Shown: positions 9,112-19,038, numbered from the stretch's first letter. The stretch: 54,037 bases of DNA from an uncultured Acidaminococcus sp. (GCA_900315205.1 OMYF01000011.1:1-54037); one strand, 5' to 3'. Numbers and translations are program-made. Notes: generated from the sequence alone by a model not told the origin.

Positions 9112-9327
9112 TCATTTCAACGCTCTCTCAATTCGTGGATGAAAGGCATATTACAGCGGACAAAGAATCTGCAAAGCCTGCTGCGAGTCAGCGGACCCTG
9201 CAGCCGTACCGGAAAGATCCCGGGGACTTTCTTCTTTAGATTTGACAGAGATTATATTCCTGGGAGCGATGGCAGGGCAGCAGCCTGCCCACACCGCTTC
9301 CTTACATATTTCGAGGGGGACTGCACA

Positions 9328-12300
9328 ATGGAAGAACATTTTCAGGATCTGCCCGCACCGCAGGGCCTGTATGATCCGGCCAACGAACATGATGCCTGCG
9401 GCATCGGCTTCATCGTCAATATCAAGGGAGAGCGGTCGTATGACATCGTCTCGGATGCTCTGGATATCCTGGAAAACCTGAAACACCGCGGCGGTGAAGG
9501 CGCCGATCATAAGAGCGGTGACGGCGCGGGCATCATGGTCCAGATCCCGCATGATTTCCTGAGCCGTGAATGCGCTGTCCTGGGATTTGAGCTTCCGGCC
9601 GAAGGAGAGTACGGCGTGGGGATGATCTTTGCCCACCGCTATGAAAATTATCTGGAAAAACAGAAGGCTGCCTTTGAACGGATCGTCCGCGAAGAAGGGC
9701 AGACCGTCCTTGGCTGGCGCGAAGTCCCTGTGGACGATACGCGCATCGGCCAGCAGGCGGCTTCCGTGCGGCCCCGCATCATCCAGGTCTTCATCGGACG
9801 CAGCCCGGACCTGAAGGATCCGATGGATTTTGAAAGGAAACTGTACGTCATCCGGCGCCTTGCAGAAAAGCAGATCACCCCGGCCAGCCGGCGGATGGGA
9901 TCGGATTTCTATATCGCCAGCCTTTCGAGCCACACCATTGTCTACAAGGGGATGCTGACGGCAACCCAGATCCGCCATTTCTACCTGGATCTGTCGGATC
10001 TGGACTTTACGAGTGCCATGGCCCTTGTCCATTCCCGTTTCAGCACGAATACGTTCCCGAGCTGGGCCCGGGCCCATCCGAACCGCTATATCGTCCATAA
10101 CGGCGAAATCAATACGATCCGCGGCAATACGAACTGGCTGAACGCACGCGAGAGCAAGGCTCATTCCCAGAAGTATCCCGAACTCGACAGGGTCTTTCCG
10201 GTCGTCGATACGGCCGGGAGCGATTCTTCCATGTTCGACAACTGCCTGGAATATCTGTATATGACGGGCCATTCCCTGGCCCATGCCATGATGACCATGA
10301 TCCCTGAACCGTGGGAAAAGGATCCGCTCATGAGCAAGGAAAAGAGGGATTACTACCGCTATCAGAGTTTCATGATGGAGGCCTGGGACGGCCCGGCAGC
10401 CATCTGTTTCTGCGACGGCACCCAGATCGGCGGCATGCTGGACCGCAACGGCCTGCGTCCGGCCCGGTACTGTGTAACTAAGGACGGCCGCGTGATCCTC
10501 GTGTCCGAAGTCGGCGCCGTCCGGATCGACCCCCGGAATATCCTGTACAAGGGGCGCCTCGAGCCGGGCAAACTGTTCCTCGTGGATACGAAGGAGCAGC
10601 GCATCGTGCCGGACGAAGAAGTGAAGCATACCATTGCGTCCGCCCATCCCTATGACAAGTGGTGTGCGGAACACCTTGTGGACCTGCCCGACCTGATGGC
10701 CGCAAGCGGTGACCTGAAGGTGCCGGCAGCCCGGCCCGACGACGTCCGGGACCAGCAGAAGGCGTTCGGCTACACACAGGAAGACCTGACCCAGATCCTG
10801 ATCCCCATGGCCCGTACGGGGCGGGAACCGGTGGGAGCGATGGGAATCGACAGCCCGCTGCCGGTGCTGTCGGAGCAGCCCCAGATGCTGTATGACTATT
10901 TCCAGCAGAATTTTGCCCAGGTGACGAATCCGCCCATGGATGCCCTGCGGGAAAATATCGTGACTTCCACGTCCGTCATGATCGGCAACGTGGCCAATAT
11001 CATGGATCCCGATGAAAAAGGGACGTACGCGCTCTCGGTCAGCCGTCCCCTCCTGACGAACCGGGAAATGGCGGCCATCAAGAAGCTGCACGACGGAAAG
11101 CTGCGGGCCGTCACCCTGTCCCTGCTGTATCCGGTGAGCGGCGGTGCCTGGGCCCTCGAAAGAGCGGTGGATGACCTCTGCGACAGGGCTCTTGCCGAAG
11201 TCCAGAACGGTGCCAACATCCTGATCCTGTCAGACCGCGGCATCAGTCCGGAACTTGCTGCCGTACCGGCACTCCTTGCCACGGCGGCAGTCCATAATTT
11301 CCTCATCAAAGAAACGGTCCGGTCCGATGTGGGGCTGGTCCTGGAATCGGGCGAACCGCGCGAGATCCATCATTTCTGCACGCTGATCGGCTATGGCATC
11401 ACAGCCGTCAATCCGTATCTCGCCCTCGACACGGTGGAAGAACTCGCCGGAAGCGGGCGGCTGGGAGATGTGACGGCCGAAGCGGCGCAGGAAAATTACC
11501 TGAAGGCAGCCGTCACGGGCATCCAGACCGTCATGTCCAAGATGGGGATCTGCACCGTCGGCAGCTACCACGGCGCCCAGATCTTTGAAGCCGTCGGCAT
11601 CGACAAGGACGTCATCAACAAATACTTCGTCAATACGCCTTCCCGGATCGAAGGGCTGGGCCTCAAAGAAATCGCCCGCGAAACGGAGCTGCGCCATGAT
11701 CATGCGTTCCATGGGCAGGATGAGCTGGCGGACGGCGATATCTACGCATATAAGAAGAACGGTCCCGAACCCCATATCCTCGATCCGGAAGCCATCGATC
11801 TCCTGCAGAAGGCATGCCGCACGGATGACGGGGAGGCATACCGCAAGTTTGCGGACAAGGTCAATACGGGTGCCCTGTTCCGTCTGCGGGATCTGCTCGA
11901 TTTCGATTATCCCGACGGCTGCTCCATCCCCATCGAGGAAGTGGAACCGGTGGATTCCATCGTAAAACGCTTCCGGACAGGAGCCATGAGTTACGGCGCC
12001 CTGAGTAAGGAGGCCCATGAATGCATCGCCATTGCCATGAACCGCCTGGGCGGCCGCAGCAATACGGGCGAAGGCGGCGAGGACTCCGAACGGTTCAAGC
12101 CGCTGCCGGACGGAAGTGACGCGAACGATGCCATCAAGCAGGTGTCGACAGCGCGGTTCGGCGTGACGGGCAATTATCTGGTAAACGCCAAGGAGCTGCA
12201 GATCAAGTTCGCCCAGGGCGCCAAGCCCGGCCAGGGCGGCAACCTGCCCGGCAGCAAGGTCGATCCGGCCATCGCCCATACGCGCCATTCCACGCCGGGC

Positions 12301-13893
12301 GTGTCCCTCATCTCGCCTCCGCCGCACCATGATATCTATTCCATCGAAGACCTGGCAGAACTGATCTTTGATTTGAAGAATGTCAACAAAAAAGCGGAAA
12401 TCAGCGTCAAGCTGGCTTCGAGCTCCGGCGTCGGCACCATCGCCGCCGGCGTGGTCAAGACCAAGGCCGACGGGATCACCATCTGCGGATACGGCGGCGG
12501 TACGGGTGCGGCGCCCCGCACGAGCATGCGCCATACGGGACTTCCCTGGGAAATCGGTCTGTCCGAAGTGCAGCAGACCCTGCTCCTCAACCGCCTGCGG
12601 GACCGGGTCAAGATTTCCGTCGACGGCAAGCTGCTGACGGGCCGTGACGTTGCCATTGCGGCCCTGTTCGGAGCGGAATACTTCGATTTCTGCACAGGCC
12701 CGCTCGTCGCTCTGGGCTGCCGGATGATCCGCGTCTGCAATCTCAATACCTGCCCGTACGGCATTTGCACGCAGAAAGAAGAACTGCGCCGCCGCTTTGC
12801 GGGCAAGCCGGAATACGTGATCCGCTACATGCAGTTCGTGGCGCAGGATCTGCGGGAAATCATGGCCCGGCTCGGGTTCCGTACGGTGGAGGAAATGGTC
12901 GGCCGCTATGACCGGCTGAAGCAGCGCGAGGATATCATGAGCTGGAAGGCTTCCACCGTAAGCCTGGACAAACTGCTCTTCCGGCCCTATACGGATCCCG
13001 GTCAGGCCCATCACTTCACGGCGCCGCAGGATCATGAAATCGAGCAGACCCTGGATCAGAGCAAACTCGTCAGGATGTGCCGTCCGGCCCTGGATGCGGG
13101 AAAAAAGATCCGCGCACGGCTGCGCATCGACAATACGAACCGCGTCACCGGTACGCTGCTGGGCAGCGAGATCATCCGCCGCTACGGGGATGAAGGCCTG
13201 CCTGCGGATACCATCCAGCTTTCCTTTGTGGGCAGTGCGGGCCAGAGCTTCGGCGCATTCATCCCGAAGGGGCTCACGCTGCGGCTCGAAGGGGATGCCA
13301 ACGATTATCTGGGCAAAGGGCTCTCGGGCGGCAGGATCGCGGTCTTTCCTTCGGCCGAGGCGGATTTCGTGCCGGCTGAGAACGTCATCATCGGCAATGT
13401 GGCCTGCTTCGGCGCAACGCGCGGAGAAGTCTACATCAACGGCCGTGCGGGCGAACGTTTCTGCGTCCGCAACAGCGGTGCCACGGCAGTGGTGGAAGGC
13501 ATCGGCAATCACGGCTGCGAATACATGACGGGCGGGACGGCGGTCATCCTGGGCCCGGTGGGACGCAACTTCGCTGCCGGCATGTCCGGCGGTACGGCCT
13601 ATGTGCTGGATCTTGAGGAAGCATACTGCAACAAGGGACTGGTCAATCTGGAACCCGTCGCAGATCCCAAAGAGCAGGCCAAACTCCGCAGCATCCTGGA
13701 AACCCATAAAGATATGACGGGGAGCCCGCTTGCAGAGGAACTCCTAAAGACATGGGAAACTTCTGTGAAGCGCTTTACCCGCGTCATTCCGCGGGACTAC
13801 GAAGCGATGCTGCAGCTCATCCGCAAATACGAAGGCAGCGGCTGTGACCACAAAGAAGCCGTGGAACGCGCTTTTGAGGAAAAGATCGGCTGA
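9328..13893 (+). CDS. gltB: Glutamate synthase, large (GltB-type) subunit
   Basis: This large flavo-iron-sulfur enzyme of 1521 residues converts 2-oxoglutarate and glutamine to two glutamates. The glutaminase domain begins at C24 (EHDACGIGF), so a 23-residue propeptide must be removed. The central and FMN-binding domains follow; the 3Fe-4S cysteines are C1131, C1137 and C1142 (CX5CX4C), and the C-terminal GXG beta-helix domain is complete. I chose the ATG at 9328, with a GAGGGGGA site, over an in-frame start 63 codons upstream whose extension matches no family sequence. No gltD lies beside it, so the NAD(P)H-side subunit must be elsewhere or be replaced by ferredoxin. Confidence 0.95.
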   Translation: MEEHFQDLPAPQGLYDPANEHDACGIGFIVNIKGERSYDIVSDALDILENLKHRGGEGADHKSGDGAGIMVQIPHDFLSRECAVLGFELPAEGEYGVGMIFAHRYENYLEKQKAAFERIVREEGQTVLGWREVPVDDTRIGQQAASVRPRIIQVFIGRSPDLKDPMDFERKLYVIRRLAEKQITPASRRMGSDFYIASLSSHTIVYKGMLTATQIRHFYLDLSDLDFTSAMALVHSRFSTNTFPSWARAHPNRYIVHNGEINTIRGNTNWLNARESKAHSQKYPELDRVFPVVDTAGSDSSMFDNCLEYLYMTGHSLAHAMMTMIPEPWEKDPLMSKEKRDYYRYQSFMMEAWDGPAAICFCDGTQIGGMLDRNGLRPARYCVTKDGRVILVSEVGAVRIDPRNILYKGRLEPGKLFLVDTKEQRIVPDEEVKHTIASAHPYDKWCAEHLVDLPDLMAASGDLKVPAARPDDVRDQQKAFGYTQEDLTQILIPMARTGREPVGAMGIDSPLPVLSEQPQMLYDYFQQNFAQVTNPPMDALRENIVTSTSVMIGNVANIMDPDEKGTYALSVSRPLLTNREMAAIKKLHDGKLRAVTLSLLYPVSGGAWALERAVDDLCDRALAEVQNGANILILSDRGISPELAAVPALLATAAVHNFLIKETVRSDVGLVLESGEPREIHHFCTLIGYGITAVNPYLALDTVEELAGSGRLGDVTAEAAQENYLKAAVTGIQTVMSKMGICTVGSYHGAQIFEAVGIDKDVINKYFVNTPSRIEGLGLKEIARETELRHDHAFHGQDELADGDIYAYKKNGPEPHILDPEAIDLLQKACRTDDGEAYRKFADKVNTGALFRLRDLLDFDYPDGCSIPIEEVEPVDSIVKRFRTGAMSYGALSKEAHECIAIAMNRLGGRSNTGEGGEDSERFKPLPDGSDANDAIKQVSTARFGVTGNYLVNAKELQIKFAQGAKPGQGGNLPGSKVDPAIAHTRHSTPGVSLISPPPHHDIYSIEDLAELIFDLKNVNKKAEISVKLASSSGVGTIAAGVVKTKADGITICGYGGGTGAAPRTSMRHTGLPWEIGLSEVQQTLLLNRLRDRVKISVDGKLLTGRDVAIAALFGAEYFDFCTGPLVALGCRMIRVCNLNTCPYGICTQKEELRRRFAGKPEYVIRYMQFVAQDLREIMARLGFRTVEEMVGRYDRLKQREDIMSWKASTVSLDKLLFRPYTDPGQAHHFTAPQDHEIEQTLDQSKLVRMCRPALDAGKKIRARLRIDNTNRVTGTLLGSEIIRRYGDEGLPADTIQLSFVGSAGQSFGAFIPKGLTLRLEGDANDYLGKGLSGGRIAVFPSAEADFVPAENVIIGNVACFGATRGEVYINGRAGERFCVRNSGATAVVEGIGNHGCEYMTGGTAVILGPVGRNFAAGMSGGTAYVLDLEEAYCNKGLVNLEPVADPKEQAKLRSILETHKDMTGSPLAEELLKTWETSVKRFTRVIPRDYEAMLQLIRKYEGSGCDHKEAVERAFEEKIG

Positions 13894-13944
13894 CCCGATG
13901 CACCCGGGTCCAGTCCCTGACAACAACTGAACAAAATGGTACAG

Positions 13945-13978
13945 AACGCCTTCCGGTTTTTCGCCGGAGGGCGTTTTC
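13945..13978 (+). terminator. Terminator of gltB
   Basis: The stem AACGCCTTCCGG / CCGGAGGGCGTT has a TTTTTCG loop and T4 at its end, 50 bases after the gltB stop. Confidence 0.85.
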
Positions 13979-14175
13979 CATATTTTTTACAGGAATCAGG
14001 CGGAGGGAACCGGGGCGAAAGATCCCTGCGGCATGCTGAATGGCAGGATCATCCGGCAATTTATATTTGCTGTATTAAATTATTTATTGCTTCAAAATTG
14101 CCTGATTTTCCCTTATAGTATGTTTCGGAAAAAGGAATTGCCCGAAATTTCTAAAATCAGGAGGCGTATTGAACA

Positions 14176-15369
14176 ATGGGTAAAAGTGCATTGGAAGGTG
14201 TCCGTGTCCTCGATATCGCGACGGTCATCGCCGCACCATGGGCTGCCGGGCTGCTGGCAGATTTCGGTGCGGAAGTCATCAAAGTGGAGATGACGGGCCG
14301 CGGGGATGCATTCCGGGCCATGGGGCCGCTGAAGGATGGCAAAAGCATCCGCTGGCCATCCATGGGGAGGAACAAAAAGAGTGTGACTCTGGATTTCCAC
14401 TACGAAGAAGGCAAAAAGCTGTTCCTGGAACTCGTCAGGAAATCCGATGTGGTCATCGAGAATTTCAAGACGGGTACGCTCGACAAGTGGGGAATTGGCG
14501 TCGATGTCATGCGTCAGGTCAATCCGGACATCATCGTGACCCACGTCACGGGCTACGGCCAGACCGGTCCGTACCGGAAACTGGCGGGCCTCGGGACTCC
14601 GCTCCAGGCGTTTTCCGGGATGACCTATATGCAGGGCTATCCGGACCGTCCGCCCGTGAGCCCTCCGTTTGCGCTCGCCGACTATGTGGCAGGCCTCTAT
14701 GCGGCCTTTGGCACGATGCTGGCCCTGTACCACCGGGATGTGCTGAAGGGGAAGGCCCAGGAGATCGATGTGAGCCTGTATGAAGGCATCTTCCGCATGG
14801 AAGAAGCGATGATCGCCGAGTACGACCTGCTGGGCAAGATCCGGGAAAGGAGCCCGATGCCGAGCGGTGCTTCCTGCCCGATCGGGACCTTCGAGACGAA
14901 GGATCACAAGTATGTGATCATCGTCTGCAGCACGAATCCCGTCTTTGAACATCTCTGTGATGCCATGGAAAAACGGGAAGCCTGGCTGCCAAAGTATGCG
15001 CTTGCCAAAGACCGTCTGAAGGATCCGAAACCCATCATGGATGCGGTCACGGAATGGGTCGCTTCCCAGACTTTTGCAGAAGTCAAGGCAAAATGCGACA
15101 AGGCGGGTGTGCCGGTTTCCTCCATCTACAATATCAAAGACTGCTATGAAGATCCGCAGTATCAGGCCCGTCATGATATCGTCGATGTTCCCTGTGATGA
15201 ATTCGGCTCTGTCAAGATGCCGGGTATCGTACCGGTCCTCAGCGAAACGCCGGGCAGCATCCGGTGGGCCGGCCAGAAACTGGGCCAGTCCGATGAAGAA
15301 GTCTACGGAAAGCTCCTGGGCCTGTCGGAAGAGGAAATCCGGGCACTGAGAGCGAAAAAGATCATCTGA
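14176..15369 (+). CDS. CaiB/BaiF (family III) CoA-transferase
   Basis: A 397-residue transferase of the CaiB/formyl-CoA transferase family, which moves CoA between carboxylic acids. The catalytic aspartate is present as D169 in ALADYVAGL, matching D169 of both CaiB and formyl-CoA transferase. The family N-terminus (VRVLDIATVIAAPWAAGLLADFGA region) is well kept. An AGGAGG ribosome site lies just ahead of the ATG. It is the first gene of a four-gene operon with an HMG-CoA lyase-like enzyme, an amidohydrolase and a transporter. It probably activates the acid that the lyase then cleaves; the acid itself is not known. A weak promoter (TTCAAA, 17 bases, TATAGT at 14114-14119) precedes it. Confidence 0.9.
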   Translation: MGKSALEGVRVLDIATVIAAPWAAGLLADFGAEVIKVEMTGRGDAFRAMGPLKDGKSIRWPSMGRNKKSVTLDFHYEEGKKLFLELVRKSDVVIENFKTGTLDKWGIGVDVMRQVNPDIIVTHVTGYGQTGPYRKLAGLGTPLQAFSGMTYMQGYPDRPPVSPPFALADYVAGLYAAFGTMLALYHRDVLKGKAQEIDVSLYEGIFRMEEAMIAEYDLLGKIRERSPMPSGASCPIGTFETKDHKYVIIVCSTNPVFEHLCDAMEKREAWLPKYALAKDRLKDPKPIMDAVTEWVASQTFAEVKAKCDKAGVPVSSIYNIKDCYEDPQYQARHDIVDVPCDEFGSVKMPGIVPVLSETPGSIRWAGQKLGQSDEEVYGKLLGLSEEEIRALRAKKII

Positions 15370-15390
15370 TGCATAGAAGGAGAACAAGCC

Positions 15391-16350
15391 ATGGCTTTGA
15401 CATATCCGAAAAAAATCCGTATCTGTGAAGTCGGTCCCCGGGACGGCATGCAGAATGAAAAGAAAATGATGACGACGGAGGAGAAGGCCCGTTACATAGA
15501 AGAAATCGCGGACGCCGGCTTTCCCGTCATCGAGGTGGGCAGTTTCGTAAGTCCCAAAGCAGTGCCGCAAATGGCGAACACGGACGATGTCTTCCGGAGC
15601 ATCCGGCAGAAAGAGGGTGTGGAATACCGGGCCCTCATTGCGAACCTGCGCGGCGTGGACCGCGCCATCGCCTGCGGCTGCAAAAAGGTCAAACTGAATG
15701 TTTCCGCCAGTGTCGCCCATAACCTGGCCAACCTGAACTGCACGCCCGCTGAGAGCGTGGCCCGCTTCAAAGAATGTGTGGAGAAGGCGAAGGAGAACCA
15801 GATCGGGATTTCCGGATCCATTTCGATGGCCTTCGGTTCCCCCTGGGACAAAGAAATCAGGATCGAAACGGTCTGCCGCATCATCGAAGCCTACATGGCT
15901 GTGGGCATCCGGGAGATCAGCCTGTCCGACGCGTCGGGCATGGCCTATCCTTCCCAGGTGGCGGCCATCTGCCATACGGTCCGGGAAAAATATCCGGATG
16001 TGTCCTGGTGGCTCCACTTCCATAATACGCGGGGCCTCGGGATCGCCAATATCCTGGCCGGGCTGAGTGAAGGCTTTACCCAGTTCGATACCAGCTTTGC
16101 CGGCGTCGGCGGCTGTCCTTTCGTGCCGGGCGCGGCCGGGAATGTCTCTTCTGAGGATGTCGTCCATATGTGTGCGGAAATGGGCATCGAGACAGGGATC
16201 GACCTGGACAGGCTGATGGAGATCAGCCATCACGTCGCATCCTTCCTGGGCCATCCCACGGACAGCTACCTGCTCCGTGCCGGCAAGGCCAGTGACCTGA
16301 TCCGGGAAGTTCCGACGCGGCAGGCAAAGAATCATACGCAAAGCAAATAA
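15391..16350 (+). CDS. Hydroxymethylglutaryl-CoA lyase family protein
   Basis: A 319-residue TIM-barrel lyase of the DRE-TIM family. The family cleaves HMG-CoA to acetyl-CoA and acetoacetate, or close analogues such as citramalyl-CoA type substrates. Visible motifs are EVGPRDGMQNE (R17, D18), the metal histidines H209 and H211 in HFHNTRG and the signature GVGGCPFVPGAAGN with catalytic C242. It starts 21 bases after the CoA-transferase, so it likely acts on that enzyme's product. A true HMG-CoA lyase is plausible, but a related 3-hydroxyacyl-CoA substrate cannot be excluded. Confidence 0.88.
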   Translation: MALTYPKKIRICEVGPRDGMQNEKKMMTTEEKARYIEEIADAGFPVIEVGSFVSPKAVPQMANTDDVFRSIRQKEGVEYRALIANLRGVDRAIACGCKKVKLNVSASVAHNLANLNCTPAESVARFKECVEKAKENQIGISGSISMAFGSPWDKEIRIETVCRIIEAYMAVGIREISLSDASGMAYPSQVAAICHTVREKYPDVSWWLHFHNTRGLGIANILAGLSEGFTQFDTSFAGVGGCPFVPGAAGNVSSEDVVHMCAEMGIETGIDLDRLMEISHHVASFLGHPTDSYLLRAGKASDLIREVPTRQAKNHTQSK

Positions 16351-16409
16351 CGGAACCGTAAATCAGTGCAGCGTTTCAATCCAGCAGACAGGAGGCAGAG
16401 CGGAAAATC

Positions 16410-17540
16410 ATGGCAAAAGCAGATTATCTCATCAAGGGCGGAACGGTCATCGACTGTTATCAAAAAATATATAAGACAGTGGATATCGCTGTCAGGGATG
16501 GTGTGATCGTGGACGCCGATGAGGTGCAGGCTGCGCACGTCATCGATGCGGAGGGCTGTCTGGTCACTCCGGGACTGATCGATTTCCACTGCCATCTCGG
16601 ATATGGTCTGACGGATCTCGGCATCCCGGGCGAAGCCAGCGCCTTTCCCTCCGGTGTCACGACAGCCGTCGATGCCGGGACGAGCGGAACTGCCAATTAT
16701 CAGGCTTTCCGGGAAATGACGCTTCGGAGCCGTCTCCGGATCAAAGCCTTTTTGAATGTCTGTCCTGCCGGACTGGTCACGACTGCCTATCATGAAAATA
16801 TCGATCCATCCTGTTTCCAACCTTCTAAAATCATTCGTTTCCTCAGGAAATACAATGATCAGCTCCTGGGGCTGAAGATCCGGCAAAGTGCGGAGATCGC
16901 GGGAAATCTTGGCCTGGCACCGCTCGAAGCTGCGCTTGAGATTGCGCAGCAGGCCCATTGTCCCGTGGCTGTCCACACGACGAATCCGCCCGTTCCGGCG
17001 GGTGAAATCGCCCGGCTGCTGCGGAAAGATGATATCTATATCCATGTCTATCAGGGCAAGGGCGAGACTGTCGTCAGGAACGGGAAAATCGTTCCCGAAG
17101 TCCTCGAGGCGCGCCGGCGCGGTGTCGTCTTTGACGCGGCGAACGGTACGAATCATTTCAGCCTTGCTGTGGCAGAGGCCTGTCTGCAGCAGGGATTCGA
17201 ACCGGATATCATCAGTACGGATCTGACCCGCAAGTCGCTCTATATCCCGGGCAAAGTCTTTTCCCTGCCTTTCATCATGGCAAAATACCTGGCTCTGGGG
17301 ATGCCGCTCGAAAAAATCGTTGCCTGCACGACACTGCAGCCTGCAGCGTATCTGGGACAGGCAAAGGAACTCGGCAGTCTCTGCGAGGGGACCTGTGCGG
17401 ATATCGCAGTCTTCAGACTGGCGGACCATCCGGTGACGTTCCAGGATTTTTCCGGCAAGAGCGTAACGGGAACGAAGCTGCTCAAGACGCAGCTTACGAT
17501 GCGGGAAGGAGAGGTTGTATTCAGACAGGTGGATTTTTAG
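16410..17540 (+). CDS. Amidohydrolase/deacetylase family metallohydrolase
   Basis: A 376-residue member of the amidohydrolase superfamily, close in layout to the dihydroorotase-like deacetylase group. It has the HXH metal pair in LIDFHCHLG, a likely carboxylated lysine in GLKIRQSAE, further histidines in AVHTTN and IHVYQGKG, and the metal aspartate in IISTDLT. It hydrolyses an amide or cyclic amide in known relatives. Its ATG has a GGAGGCAGAG site 59 bases after the lyase gene. In this operon it could release the acid that the CoA-transferase activates. The substrate is unknown. Confidence 0.85.
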   Translation: MAKADYLIKGGTVIDCYQKIYKTVDIAVRDGVIVDADEVQAAHVIDAEGCLVTPGLIDFHCHLGYGLTDLGIPGEASAFPSGVTTAVDAGTSGTANYQAFREMTLRSRLRIKAFLNVCPAGLVTTAYHENIDPSCFQPSKIIRFLRKYNDQLLGLKIRQSAEIAGNLGLAPLEAALEIAQQAHCPVAVHTTNPPVPAGEIARLLRKDDIYIHVYQGKGETVVRNGKIVPEVLEARRRGVVFDAANGTNHFSLAVAEACLQQGFEPDIISTDLTRKSLYIPGKVFSLPFIMAKYLALGMPLEKIVACTTLQPAAYLGQAKELGSLCEGTCADIAVFRLADHPVTFQDFSGKSVTGTKLLKTQLTMREGEVVFRQVDF

Positions 17541-17558
17541 GGAAGAAAGGAAAAATAA

Positions 17559-18968
17559 ATGGAAACCGGCAAAAAAGCTGCCCCAGTGAAATCTGGCAAG
17601 AAATTCCCTCACATCCACGAATATCTGATCGTGATCTTTATGCTCGTCCTCGCCTGCGTGCTGACGTATCTCATCCCGGCAGGCGAGTACAGCAGGATTA
17701 CCAATGAAGTGGGCAAGAAAGTCGTCGATCCCAATGGATTCCACTTCATCAAAAATACTCCGGTCAATCCCGTTTATCTGCTGAATCTGATCTATCAGGG
17801 CTTTGTCAAGCAGAGCAAACTGATCTTTACGATGTTCTTCATTGCCGGGGGCGTGCAGATGCTCATCGACACGGAAGCCATCCATGCCCTGATGCGCGTC
17901 CTGGCGACCCGCTTCAGCAGGACGCCGCGCATTACCATCGTCGTGATGATGGTGGCCTTTGGCATCATGAGCGTCCCCATCCAGATGAACTATTTCATCC
18001 CGTTCAGCGGTGTCGTGCTGATGCTCTGTCTGATGATGGGCTATGATTCCGTGACGGCTGCGGCTGTCATCATCACGGGTTCGTCCTTTGGTTCCACCTG
18101 CGGGATGCTGAATATCAGTACGACGGCCATTGCCAATGAGATGGCAGGGCTGCCGCTTTACCACGGCATGGGCTTCCGCTGGGTCGGATTTGTCATCATC
18201 CTCATCCTGACCACCTGGTTCATCTGCCGCTATGCGGAGAACGTGCGCCTCCATCCGGAAAAAAGCGTCGCCTACGGGATCCCGAACATCGTCGAGCCGG
18301 GAAGACCGGAAAATCTGCCGCTCATGAACCGCGGCCACATGAGCGTGCTCCTGGTCCTTGCCCTCGGCGTCGCCGCACTGATCTATGGCTGCTCCTACCG
18401 GAAATGGAGTTATGAAGAGACGGCTGTCTGCTTCCTCTTCATCGGGATCCTGTCCTCCATCGTGGCAGGGAAGAATCCCAATCAGATGTGCACCAGCTTC
18501 GTAGCCGGCTGCAAGGTGATCATGGGTGCCTGTGTGATGATCGGGATCGCCCGGGCGGTGGCAATCGCCATGAGTGCGGGCCATATCCTCGATACGGTCG
18601 TCTTCTATATTGCCCGGGCGCTGCAGAATTTCCCGCCGCTCGTGCAGGCTCCGATGATGTTCTGGGCGCATACCATCATCAATTTCTTTGTGACTTCGGG
18701 ATCCGGTCAGGCCAATCTGACCATGCCGATCTTCCTTCCCGTGGCCGATCTGATCGGGATGAGCCCGGAGACGGCGATCCTGGCACTCAATTACGGGGAT
18801 GGCCTGAGCAACTACATTTATCCGCATTCCTCTTCGCTGATGGCTTTCCTCGCTGCCTGCGGCGTCGGCTACGGGACGTGGATGAAATTCATGAGCAAAC
18901 TGTTCCTGCTCTGGTTCGTATTTGCCTCCCTCTTCATGATGCTGGCAGTCGTTGTGCAGTACAGCTGA
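17559..18968 (+). CDS. YfcC/DcuC-type membrane transporter
   Basis: This 469-residue integral membrane protein has about 11-12 hydrophobic segments. Near the N-terminus the family stretch VLTYLIPAGEY is clear, placing it with the YfcC group of the DcuC-like carriers, whose members move dicarboxylates, amino acids or peptides. It starts 18 bases after the amidohydrolase and closes the operon, so it probably imports the substrate of this pathway. A strong bidirectional terminator follows. Confidence 0.85.
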   Translation: METGKKAAPVKSGKKFPHIHEYLIVIFMLVLACVLTYLIPAGEYSRITNEVGKKVVDPNGFHFIKNTPVNPVYLLNLIYQGFVKQSKLIFTMFFIAGGVQMLIDTEAIHALMRVLATRFSRTPRITIVVMMVAFGIMSVPIQMNYFIPFSGVVLMLCLMMGYDSVTAAAVIITGSSFGSTCGMLNISTTAIANEMAGLPLYHGMGFRWVGFVIILILTTWFICRYAENVRLHPEKSVAYGIPNIVEPGRPENLPLMNRGHMSVLLVLALGVAALIYGCSYRKWSYEETAVCFLFIGILSSIVAGKNPNQMCTSFVAGCKVIMGACVMIGIARAVAIAMSAGHILDTVVFYIARALQNFPPLVQAPMMFWAHTIINFFVTSGSGQANLTMPIFLPVADLIGMSPETAILALNYGDGLSNYIYPHSSSLMAFLAACGVGYGTWMKFMSKLFLLWFVFASLFMMLAVVVQYS

Positions 18969-18998
18969 TGCATGACTGACATGCAGTGTGGCGGACAG

Positions 18999-19038
18999 AA
19001 AAAAATCATGATGGCCATTGCGGTCATCATGATTTTTT
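18999..19038. terminator. Bidirectional terminator between the transporter and lysR
   Basis: AAAAAATCATGATG and its complement enclose a GCCATTGCGG-like loop and end in T6. It serves the plus-strand operon and the convergent lysR gene. Confidence 0.88.

Noticed and set aside
9139..9327. 63-codon N-terminal extension of GltB
   Set aside because: GltB proteins need their catalytic Cys near the N-terminus after a short propeptide; the ATG at 9328 gives this and has the ribosome site.
9151..13707. Two large minus-strand open frames (646 and 825 residues) over gltB
   Set aside because: Both are antisense shadows of the gltB codon pattern.
14113..18827. Two large minus-strand open frames (742 and 831 residues)
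   Set aside because: They span several real genes and their gaps on the plus strand, and show no protein family.
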